Below, one piece after another: positions 1 to 12,100 of a stretch of 64,000 bases of DNA. The notes under the pieces were generated by a model, which searched no databases, was not told the DNA's origin, and was given only the letters and a program-made list of their open reading frames with translations. Position 1 is the first letter of the stretch. Each line of letters starts with the position of its first letter. This stretch comes from Toxotes chatareus (taxonomy: Eukaryota > Chordata > Actinopteri > Toxotidae). The stretch lies in contig CM028889.1 in the NCBI GenBank assembly GCA_016801885.1, positions 25,860,001-25,924,000 on the forward strand. The letters run 5' to 3'. Made by a program: the position numbers and the translations under genes.

Positions 1-151
1 AGGCCGTTGCTGGGAACTTTGGGGAGCTTCGTCTGCTGCAGGGCATCTCAGAGAGGAGAGACACTCAGAAGCTCCAGCAGTCTGCAGTCCTGCCCTCAGG
101 ACAGTGCGTCATCCATACCGAGGGCTTTGTCCCCGTTCGACAAGAGGATGG
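1..151 (+). CDS. oca2: oca2 first visible coding exon (N-terminal cytosolic part)
   Basis: Read in the frame whose first full codon is at base 3, this encodes a polar N-terminal segment (AVAGNFGELRLLQG... to ...VPVRQEDG). The donor is GG|GTATGA at 152. It leaves two bases, which join the first G of the next exon to make glycine. Human OCA2 has a split glycine codon at the same place near residue 76. No ATG is present in frame, so the start is upstream. The longer open frame starting at 7 is a different frame and is not the gene. The assignment rests on phase and position, because the N-terminus is poorly conserved. Confidence 0.75.
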
Positions 152-3100
152 GTATGACATCTGGATGTGTTTCTGATCTGTCCTGGTGATTTACTGATAT
201 CTCATTAACTGTGTTATTTTTTACAGGCATTATTTGAGAGCTGCTTTAGAGGTGCTAAAATGTTCAAAAATGGCTTATGAATGTCCACTTTCATTTCTTA
301 AAAGGCTAAATAATTTCCTAAAACATCAGGGCCCTGTAGTTTTTAGTAGTAGTTAGCGGTTTTTGAACAGGAGTAAATTGTGTTTTTACCGGGGACTATT
401 TTTAGCGGCAGATTGTTACACTGGGACCTAAGCAGACCCAAGGCTTTGTGTTGGTCTTTAAAGGTACTATGATCAATACGTTTATATTAACAGTGGATCA
501 AAAAACTATTGTATGTGAAAGGTCATGATGGTGACCAACAGGTAATCACCACCCAGCTCTGCAGCTCCACTCAGCTCCATCGCTTTAGCACATCACATCT
601 TTACTGCTCTGATTCACTTTCACTGCCTCATCTCCAGCAGCAAAATCATCACTTAATGTAGGTTTAACGTGTTGTTTTTAGCCATTTGTAAATAACTGAA
701 TAAGAGTCTGTGCACTACAGGTTTTTCTCATGTTCTAGTTTGTTGAGAGATTAGCCCTCATTCTCTCTTGTCAGTGGGTTTTCTGGTGTAAAGACATAAC
801 AACAGTTTAAAGAATTTGAACCACACGTGCAGAATCACATTACACACACTGTGATGCTTAAATCTTCCAGGGAATGTACGAACATATGTGGAAAAAAGCT
901 GAACATTCACACACTGACAGACTTAAGTGTGTGTGGATGTGGGTGTGCATATCAGTCACTCAGGGGGCTGCTAATCTCAAGCCCGTGGCTGTGACGTTAT
1001 TGGGATTAAACTGGGAATTTTTTTGCTTCATGAACCAAGTCAAAGTTGCACATGACAAAGAATTTACTACAGCTGATACTGGTGTGTTAGCTGTTTGATA
1101 TTTGATCTTCTACAGTGACTGTTTTATTTCTGGAGTGACAGTCAGACTCTTTTATTCTTGAGTTCCTGCATAGTTGAACATGAAAAGACACCCACACAGA
1201 TTTAGCAGGTAGGGTGCAGTGCCAATACATTAGAGTATGTAAGACATGGCATCAATTAATAGACAACAAGTGCATAACATATTGTAAGGATTCACTTAAA
1301 TAATACAAATGGTTGAGAGAAAAAATAGAAAATGAGAAAATAAACGAAAATTAAAAGAGTTGATATTAAATGGGCAAATGGGCTCATTTGGACAGAGGAC
1401 ATGTCAAATTCTCTAATTCTTCTATGAGCAACACCTGTTGAGCTGCTGCATGTAGTTACCTGTTTGATAAAAACTGTGAGGGAGCACTGCTGTTAAAAAC
1501 CTGAGCATGATCGCATCTGACATGTTGACAGTATTCGTCCAGCCTGAAAAGCTCATACCTGAGTAGAAAGAAGGCTGCAGTGGTGCTGGCTGTCAGTTTG
1601 TCTGTCTGGCACTGACATATGTTTGAACACTGACTGAAGTGTGACAAAGAGGCCTGGACCAAGCGTTATGGGCTGATAGTCTGTTAATGTTGTGGAGAAC
1701 TAAACAGAGCTAAAGATGGTGAGTCTTGGTCTTAGATTTACCAGGTGGCCTGAAACACGACTCCAAAAAAAAATGCTGTTCTTTATATGTTTATTTGCTG
1801 AATGTGTAAAAAAGCAGCTGTTTACTAACACGTTCACAGTATCAATTTAAAATGTGATAATAAGTCCTGTTGTTTACAGTTTTGTGCTGCCCCCAAGTGG
1901 CCAAAAATGTTTTCTTTTGGTGGATATTAATCACAGTGTGTCCTAAAAAAGACCCCTGTATAATTTCAGCTCCGGTCTGTGCTCTGTCTGGGCTCAGTGT
2001 CGCTTAAAGACTCCTCTGCAGCCTCCCTGCCAAGTCACATCTAGGGGACAGGATCAGACTCGTGTCAGGGAAAGAAGAGGGGAGAAAACATTTGTAGACT
2101 TGCAGTAAATCTCTTTATAGTTGTATAAGAGTATTGAAGAGGATTAATGTGGCAGACCCTAATGTAATCTACTCCTTTATCCCACACCCTTGCCACATTC
2201 ATTGAGTCAAAGCACCCAACTGTCTGCTGGGTGTTTGGTAACGCCTGCCAGACTCGTAAGATGATAACAATAATAGTAAGGCCTTATGAGTTACTGAACT
2301 GTCACCTATTTACAAAAGATTAACTGGAGATTAACTGAAAAAGTAATAAAAATGTCATAAATCGAACACCAAGTTCCTCATAATAATACAATAATTAACC
2401 ACGATACTTTCAGCAAAATGCATGCTGCTGTGTTGAGTGTGTTTAAGTACCCAACCCTTTTGACAGGCAGAGGGTAAAAACCTCTCAAGATTATAAGATT
2501 AGCCGAGGGGGACCTTTCATTTTCAGAAAGATTTCCATCTAGCAGTTTTGTCTCAGTGGCTTGGTTTTCCATTACATAACGGTTCTCATGACGTCTCTAC
2601 TGTTGTCAGAGTAATTGCTGAGATGACAGTGGGCTTGATGAAATCGTACATTGGTGTGTTTGTTTTTTTTTTTTTTGTATCTTTACACGTAAAAAATTCT
2701 CATCAAGGGCAGCTTTGATGTATATGTAACGTATATGTGTGTGTTTGTTCGTCTTTGAGAGACGTGACAGTGTGTGAGGCTGTGACTGATGGTCGTGACC
2801 CAGCTGTGAGGCCCCTGAGGGCAGCCGCCTGCAGGAGCCTCAGGGACACAGTTCAGCAGCAGGGTGGCAAAAGACACTTTAATGATCTCCTCAGGTGTGG
2901 AGTCACCAGCTGCTCACCCACCTTGCTGCCACCTGTGGGTTACAAAGGGTCTGACAAACTGCTTTGAACAGTGACTGACAGCTGTGATGTGACAGCTGAG
3001 GGGTTCGTTAATGGGGTCAGAGTTCATGGAAATATTTTTTTCAGTTTCTGAAAATTAGAAGTTTATTTCTTTTTCTGTCTGTTTTGCTTTTTTTTTTTTT

Positions 3101-6100
3101 TTAACTCATTGTATGCCATTTCACTTTTTTTCCAGGCACAATTTCAGTGTCGTCAATATCCTCAGAGGAAAAACAAATTCAGCCAACCTTACAGAGAGGT
3201 CACCTCTGCTGAGGTTCTCTCAGGATGACAGGTGAGTCATTTCTCTTGAAATAAGCAACTAGAAGCTGCTGCTGTAAATAAACTAACTTTTATTTAGCTT
3301 AGTAAGACTCCTGCCAGCTGGCTAAGCTAGTTAGGGACATCTTGAGAGTTTTTTACTCTCACTGTGTCCCTCAGAGAAAGACACAACTAGTTTTCCTCTG
3401 TTGTTGCTGTAGCTAACATGCTACGAAACTAGCTGCCAGTTGAGTTGATGTATTTCATTAATGTTTGAGTGATTCAAATCTTTACACATGATTCTTATGA
3501 TTATTTCATAATGTGATGTTTGGGACGCTTTTGGTCTGGAAGTATATTTGAACTGTTTTTCATTCAGGTTACCTGGAGAATTACTTTTTTCTGAAGAAAG
3601 GAGATTATGCATTTTGGTTTTAGTATTTCATATTAGTCATAAATCAGACTGACATGCTAGCAGTGTCATTTAATGAAATGGCTCAGCTTCTAACATCATT
3701 GTACAACCCTTCTTACAATTCATTTGACAGTGGTGTATAATACATGTAATGAAATTCTGATTATAAGTTTCTTTCTTTTCTGACATGTTTTTTTCTGCTC
3801 AGTATTGGGATGTTTTTGGTTTAAGAGCTTACACCACAGCTGGTGTCCTGAATTCCAATGCAGTGTTTGTCGTCGCTGAAACTATCGTGGTCGATGCCCA
3901 GGCGATTGACAGTGATTATTCTTTCCCAGCATAACCTACATGACCCTACATGACCCCGGCTTTGTTGGAGGGGAAGAGCCCTGGGACAACAGCTTCCTGG
4001 ACCTGGAGAGGAGATATCGACTGGGCAGCGAGGTCACCAGCCTGTCCCTGTCCCGCTCCAGCTCCTCGGAGAAGAACGACCCTCTGGACAACCTCAATCT
4101 CAACTTCAGACTCACCAGTAGTATGAGGTGAGACCCTTCAAGTGGCCAGTAGAAAACTGGCTGACAGGACTAATTTACATACTGTTGGTTCCCTTTTTTT
4201 TTTTTTCTCATTTTAAATCCTTCATATAAAACCATGTCTACTTGCGATCCCTCCTCTGGAAGTTGTGAGTAGTTCAGAGGGTGGTTTTCCCTTCTGAGAT
4301 CCCTTTGAATATCTTTAAGATGCTTAAAGAGGTAAAACTCTGTGGTATTTAACAATTAAATTTTTTTTTTTTTAAATTAGAGAAAAGTTCAGTGACACCT
4401 TGGATACATCTTGTGATCCCTTGTGGGGTTTCTGACCTCTGCTGTAGGTTGAAATACTGGTGTACAGTTCACTCATGCAATCTGTTTATTCCGTTTTTCA
4501 GATGCTGCTTCAAAGTCTCCAAAATTGCCACTATCTTCACCATTGTTGTTCTGTGCAGTGTAAGTTCGTTGAGAGAGAGAATGAGAGTCGGAGCTTGAGG
4601 TTTATGTCCTGTGAAATCTGCAATCAATCAACAATGTATGAAATAACCATTGCACTGAATTTAAGTGAAATTACACACCCCACAATGGACTTTTAGAGGT
4701 TTAGCAAGCCAACTTTCCTACATATATACATATATTTTTACTGAACTGTACCGTAGTGCACAGATATTTTCCGTTCATTCTTTGACTGACTGACTGACTA
4801 ATGCTTCACGTGTTCTGGTTTCAGCTGTTCTTCAGCATGTATCCAGATCGAGACAACCCCTGGAGGATGTTGGCAGTCTCTTCCACAGACAGTTTCTGTA
4901 TCCTTTCCTTTGCTGCATTATTGTCGATGCACATTGTTACTTCATGTTATGTTATGAAATTAGAAACAAAAAATTGGGCCGCAAAAGGCCCAGCAGGCCT
5001 TTAATCAGCACAGGCAAGAGGAAAGGGGTAAAACATGAAGCAGCTGTGTTTTACTTTGAGTGTACGGGCATACTGAGACACAAAGGCAAAGGAAAAACGA
5101 ATCTGGCAGATTTTTAAGTATGTGTTTAATCCACAGGGGCTTTAATCAGAGCAACTGCTGCAGGAGAAAATAGGTAAAGGAGTGGTAGCAATCCTGAAAA
5201 GTGAATAAATGGTCTCTCCTGCTCTGTTTCACAGTGTATGTCAAATCTTTGAGTCAGATCCAACAACTATTTTCTTTATTGTGCTCTGAAAATGACTGAG
5301 TAGAAACAGTGTACGGTTTATGAGATTACTTATTCTTGTAAAGTGCTTAATCAGTTCCAAAAAGTTGTCTCCTCTGCTGTCGACGTTCCAAATTTTTCTC
5401 TTGACGATCCGCGTCCCACAGCAATGAACCTGACAGATTTTCGGGACAACGCTTTGCTGAAGCTCCAGGTGGGAGGGCCTTTTGCAGGAGGGATGATCGA
5501 CCTCGCCAACCAGGAGTATATTCTGATCCAGGTGGAGCAGACTGAACTGCCAGGACAACGGAGGAGGAGGACTCAGCAGGTGGGAGCATCCATGTGATTC
5601 ATTCTGCTCCTTCGCTGTGTCGTCTGTGAAGTGTTGTTCAGAGAAAAGCTGACTCATTTATTGTGCTGTTTGCGAACAGGTGATTCATAATTGGACCATT
5701 CCTCTCCATTCTGAACGAAGTGACCAGATACTGATGACAAAAACTTTTGAGATGCTCAGCAGGTACTCAGATCACCACATGACATACTAATTTGAGCAGA
5801 CTGATTTTATCGTGGGGGGTTAACAGCTTCTTTTGACATTGCTTTTTCTATCCCCATGTGCTCAACATCCTTAATTGCAAAAAGTACAGGTGAATTTATG
5901 CTGATTTACGATGTTCCATTATTGTTGGGTGCGGTGTTGTTCTTTTCTAGCAAGACATAATAAAATTTTGTGGGGTGTTCATGGTATTTTTTCTCAGCAG
6001 CCAGACTTCTATATAACAGATTGCTCATGTGTGATGAAAGAACAACATCCACATCATTCTCGCTGCTGTGCTGTTTCCATTCCCGCACAGTGACCCCATC

Positions 6101-9100
6101 GTCATCACGATCCAGGCCTTCCTGCAGGATAATGAGGTGGTGCCGTTGTCCATGACCCACCAGTCGCTCTTCGTCAGTGTGGAGACACAGGTGGCCATCG
6201 CTGGAATCATCCTGGCTGGGGTCTATGTTCTCATCATCTTTGAGGTAAATGGCCTGTGATGCTCACTGTTTCCTGTGGAAGATGAACGAGTTTGTGCTCA
6301 GTTTGTGCTGCATAGTTTGAAACATGGCTTAATTCCATTTAGCTGCTTCAGTTTCAGGGTCCTGGTATTGTGTGCGCTGACTCACTCTCACACTGTCATG
6401 ACTTAGTGGGACACTTTAATCAATCAGCCATTGGCTATGTTATTAATTACACCTGTGCTTTTCCTACTATGACAAGTTCAAATGAATGTTATGAGAAAGT
6501 TCTATGAGCACAGATTAAAGGCTGCACAGACCCATGGTCCATGCATGGTTTCATTTTACATGTCTGCCCGTACAGACTGTGCTCGTTTGACACCTCACTC
6601 ACTGATAGTTTTGTTGCACCAGTTTGTGCAGGACGACTGACCCTGCATTAAATCCCACCACGCATAGCTGCTGTTGCTACACCTGTCATGTGTCGTCTCC
6701 ACAATCACGTTAACACATTCATCACACACCGTGGTCTATATTGAACGCTAAATTGTCAATATAATGGGACCGTGTATACTCATGAATTATTGTCATAGTA
6801 TGTCATCACTGCCTTTTTAAAATGTGATGCACTGCATTGTGGGACAAATAGCAGAGAGTAGTGTACCACAATTTACACAATCAAAATTTGGACACACATA
6901 AAATGATGGACAGTATAGAATGTGAATACAGAGCACTGTTTCAAGCTTTCCCATATTTTACACAGAGCCACATGCATTCATCTCTGAAACCAGTGCCTAC
7001 CCAGTCATAAAAGTCAACATCCAAGTTGTAATTATGACTGGGAATCAACATGTCTGTAAATGTGACAGGTTAAGCTAACGGGAAGCACCTGAAAAGGTAA
7101 ATAAAAGGAACTTTGTCAACCAAAGTCTGTTGTCCAAGGTAATAAAATAAGACTTAATTGTCAGTGCACAGATGTTTTAACTCTCACACGACCATCTGCA
7201 GCTGGGAACGTTTTTTTATTTCTGCCTTTCATCATCAGTTCGAGTCGGCCTGAATAACTGTAAACAGCTGTGTGGGTGTGCAGAGCCTTTAATGCATCAT
7301 GCATCTATTCTAAAATACTTATCAATAATAATTCGTAGATGTAGTTATTTTAGATCATTTAATTTATAATTTTAGTTGTCAAATTTGCAAGTGAAATGAA
7401 TTCATGTTTATTTGGTTTATTGGTCGTAGCAGAGACACAGATTACAAATCTTATTTGAATCATTAAAGTATTAAAAATACATCAACGCAAGAATTACAAA
7501 TATTAACTAGAAATGAAAAAACTATTGATCAAATTTCTTAATGAGTAAGCAACATGTCAGTAATTGATTGTCAGTTAGTTGATAATTGGTGATTTAGTTT
7601 TTATTGATGACTTATTCAGCATCAATTGATCATTAATTTCTCACATACTTGATGTGTTGCAGTGTCGTTTCTCGCTTCACGCTGACTTATTAAGATTTGA
7701 GCTCCCTGGATATACATCTGTAATTTTCCTTCATTTCAGTCAGTGTTTGGTTTTAATTAGACAGACTCATCTCCCTGAGTGCAACAAGGTGTGAACTCCC
7801 TAAGCTGTGCCGGCAGGGGCAAAACTATGATGTGAAAACCAACAGTGGGGCGTGAGAGATGACAGCACGTCCACGCTCCGCACACACTCTCATGTGTCAT
7901 CTGTGTTACTGACAGCTCTGCTTGCAGAGGCTGTAATTGAAAGTGTGAGGGATTGCCGTTAAAGCAGAAGACCATACAGTGCACGGCTATTCAGACATCA
8001 GCAGCGTGTCAGCTGACTTCAGCTCTGTCAGGTCTCCGTTTGTGAATGTCTCACTTGTTTTTCTCCATTAAACTTTAGTCTGATAAGAACCTGACGCATG
8101 CCTCTTACTGAGTGAGCACATACTCTTTCTCTCACATTTAGGATGTTGTGATTTTCTCTACAATAGGCTTTAAGAAAGGAGTTTGTCAGTGTGTTAGTCA
8201 CTGAACACCAGTTTTCTTATTTTAATGGGTGCTTCAGTCAAATGTTCTTAGAGAGGTCTAAAGTAAAGTGTTTTATTATTCGCATGAAGGCTGTGGTAGA
8301 AGGAAGGATGCTTCTGCTCTTCCTTATCCATTATCTGAACAGGTTTATTCAGACAGAGAGACGTTTCTGAATTATTACTCATCTTGGCCCCATTTGGAGT
8401 GAAAAGACCCAGTTTAGTTTAGTTTTGAGTTGTTCAGTCAATGTGCATTAAAGACAGAACTAACATGTAATATGTCTTTCATTTTGCAGAATAGGGCTAT
8501 CAGTAAAGCTGCCTTACTTAATGCAAATGAGATGGAATTATTATTATTTTTTTTTAATAGGATGATCTTCAATTTAAGTTAAGGTAAGAGGCCACAGATC
8601 CCAGTTTCTTCATTGGCCTCAGTATTTGCTAATATACAAAAAGTGACCTACTTTTCTGCAATTTATTGCACAGGCATAAATGTCAGAGGAGCAGCGCTGC
8701 TTTCTGATAACTCACCCAAGCTTATCACAGGCCTCAATTTTTAATAATGGGATGCATCAATGCATCATACATGAGAGCAGTGATGGTGGAGGGGAGCGAC
8801 TCTGAACAGCATCATGGATTTGTCTGTAATATCTCCCTGAAGTTTTTGCATTTCTTTACTTTATACAGAAGAAAATAACATCATAGACCTAGTGGAGCGC
8901 TAGGTCTCAATAGATTTTCTTGGCTCAGCTTGTTGGAGAATCAATACATTTTTTGAGAATGTCTTCTAAATTACAGCTTACAGTTTGAGATGCAGTGTAT
9001 GGCATCAGGCTCATCAAGCAACAGACACAAAACAGTAAAACTAAAACACTGGCACCATGAGAGAGACACAAGGTAACAAGGCAAAATAAGACCAATAAAA

Positions 9101-12100
9101 GTGCATAATACCACAACAAACATAATATAGAATAAATAGGAATTAACAGATATATAGAAATGATGGATTTGTGTGTGTGTGTGAGAGTGAGAGAGTGAGT
9201 GAGAAACAGTGAGATTATTTGCACCTATGTTGAAACTGTAACACTGAAATGTTTCATTACATTTTGTTCTTGTGATTTGCTTGAATTTCCAGATTGTGCA
9301 CCGCACTCTGGCTGCCATGTTGGGATCTCTGGCAGCCTTGGCTGCTCTGGCTGTCATTGGCGATGTAAGTCTCCTTTCTTCTTATAATTTAGTGAGCTGT
9401 AAAATGAAAAACACACTCTTTATTTTTGTCAGAATATGTGTCGATAAAAGGTAGTTTGCTAGCTTAAAAGCTGTCAGTTGGCTGGCTAACGAAGCTGAAT
9501 CGGTAGTGGGTCTAATGGACCAATTTACACTCATTAACACTCTAATTAACTATGAAAATATCCTTTCACGTGTTATAAACTTATTTGCTTCTAATATACT
9601 GTTTTCAGTAGGTAGTTTTCAATAATATCACATGATGTGCATGTTGAACTAAGCTGGGGTTTAGCTTCTGGTGGTGTTTCTCAATCAAAGGAACCAAAAT
9701 GGCTGCCGTGTCAATCAGTCCCATTGACTGTACATAAATAAAAGGTCACGTCATTATTGCCAGCAGAGGAGTTTATATCTTGGGATGTTTTCTCAGAAAA
9801 GTGTGTGATAATTCCTGTATTAGTTACCAGAGTTCAAAAGTCAGGAAAAATATCACAACTTATTTTCAAAGTTCCAACCCATGCAGGGAAAGCACAGGTA
9901 TAATTAATGACATTATTACTGTGTGTTCCAGTTTGAGAGCACTGGGCCTGAGAGACTCACTGGGACACTTTGGTGGAACAGAGCCATCGTTAATGTTATT
10001 AGTTCCACCTGTGCTTTTCCTGTGATAAGTCAAAATATCGTCTGTGGAAAAAGACCTATAGCATCCAAAGGCAGGATCTGGGCCAGGGAGGAGTTATAGC
10101 CGTGCTTAGATACACCTGCAACAAACAGATTTTTTAAACTTGCCAGAAAGTTTGGAACTATACCAGAAATAAGATCTCAGCTAGAGTTTGATGTATCTGA
10201 CCATCATTTAACAACTCTTCTGTTTTGCCTTTTCCGTCACAGATCTGATCATTGTTAATAAATTCCTGTCAAATCTAATTATTTTCTTTGTCTCTCCCAC
10301 AGCGACCCAGTCTGGTTACTGTGGTGGAGTGGATTGATTATGAGACATTGGCTCTTCTGTTTGGCATGGTGAGACTCTTAAGTCAACAAGAAAAACAGAA
10401 ACACAGAAAAAGTCTTTATTCAGTGTTTGGGGAAGTTTTTACATCCCCGTCTGACATCTGAACTTCCATTTATTCCCTCTCTGCCAGCCTGCCCAGGTAC
10501 TGACAGGCAAGTTAAACTGACAATGAAAGGTCCATGTCTCCATGGAAACAAGCATGTCCTGTCAAGTTTGGTATAAAATTGAAGAGTATGTCTGAAAGGT
10601 TTCTTTGAAGGCTAAAAACAAACTGAGTTTCATGGAAATCATTCCGGTTCTTTCAGACACATTCTAGCTTTATAGCAGATCATTAAAAAATATTCTACTC
10701 TCATTCGGAACATAAAAGATAATTCTGCTAAATCAGTGATACCTAGATTTAATATTGATGCATGGCCACAGATGGTAGCTTCCTATGCACAACTTCCACT
10801 GTCAACAGCTGCCACTGAAATTTGCATCTCATTCCCCAAAATACAGCAGAGGGAGTGAAACTGTTCCAAACCTAAAGGAAATTCATTTTAATATACACTA
10901 CATTACAAGTGCCATATTATACTGTATACTAAGCAATGGTATTTAACTCTTTGTAGAAATCCATGTGTTACATTGCTTTCTACAGCAGCTCATTGTGATC
11001 TTATCGTATGTTTGTTTTTATGGTCCTGTTTCTTACAGATGGTGCTGGTGGCCATTTTTTCCGAGACTGGCTTTTTTGATTATTGTGCTGTGAAGGTGAG
11101 TTGGCTGTATTGTAATAATTATCGGCCCCAGCACTAACACAGAAAATACCAAAATCAGCAGCAGACAGAAAACTAGGTTAGGTCAATAGCATCTGTTGAA
11201 AAGAGTCAATTTTTTTCTTATTATAAAAAGAAGAAAAAATGTTTTTAATGTAACTGCGCTCAGTTAATTAATGTATAGCTGTATGTTCAACCTGGATCTA
11301 CAAATGATAAAGAATTGAACATTCTTAAATTAGTCTGTTACTCTAGAGTAGTAGACAAGACCTTCATCTTCTCTGTGCAGGGTCAGTGTTTGCTGCCATC
11401 AGAAAAACAGCTCTGCTCCAGTTTAATCCTGAATGTTCTCTATAGATGGTTCAGAAGGGCGATTGTCTTTGTCCTTCAGGTGCAGAAGCACTCAGACCTA
11501 AAGAACAGGGGGATCATGCAGGCTCATGAATTTTAAGTGTGAGTTGGACAAAGGCAGGCACTTCAAATTCAAATACCTTTCTTAGCCACTGCCATGGGGT
11601 TCACACTGCTATATTAGAATAAAAGACTTTATGCCTCAGGAAGATAGTGTTTGTTAGTGTGAATCTGGGTGTAATTTTACATTATATGGCTATACTGGGG
11701 ATCTGAATACACTGGTACTACTTCTCATAATAGAAATTTGACATTCAGGTACTCATTTATGTTTCACCGTGACATTCTTGATGTGTGGAAGGTTTGAAAC
11801 ACATCTCAGAAGTGTCAGAACTCATCCTCAGCAGCTCTGCTCAATCACTGCATTGACTCAGTTGGTTAAGATTTTAAATCCTTCCTGTACTTGAACTGGG
11901 TACGAATCACGACATCCACTTAATGGGCTGTTAATTTCCATTAACATCATCATATCACTTCTCCCTTCAGGCGTACCAATTATCCAGAGGGAGAGTGTGG
12001 CCTATGATCATCATCCTCTGTCTCATCGCTGCCATTCTCTCTGCTTTTCTGGACAATGTGACAACAATGATGCTTTTCACCCCCGTCACCATAAGGTTCG

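Larger units (their letters stand above)
6245..9292 (+). other. oca2: oca2 3-kb intron with one dispersed-repeat copy
   Basis: No exon is recognised inside. It holds one copy of the dispersed element described at 6375-6478 and a GT/GA simple repeat at 9172-9204. The remainder is AT-rich unique-looking sequence. The antisense open frames at 8925-9357 are short and low in complexity, and I reject them. Confidence 0.6.

Noticed and set aside
7..189. 60-codon open frame at the window start
   Set aside because: It is in a different frame from the oca2 exon at 1-151. Only the frame starting at base 3 joins the next exon in phase and gives an OCA2-like continuation.
5343..5421. Open reading upstream of the oca2 exon at 5422, suggesting an earlier acceptor
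   Set aside because: The nearest upstream AG (5353-5354) would add 67 bases and break the frame with the previous exon. The CGTCCCACAG acceptor fits phase and homology.
8925..9357. Overlapping - strand open frames of 99 and 128 codons
   Set aside because: They run through a GT/GA simple repeat and antisense to an oca2 exon, and show low-complexity Ser/His/Thr repeats.
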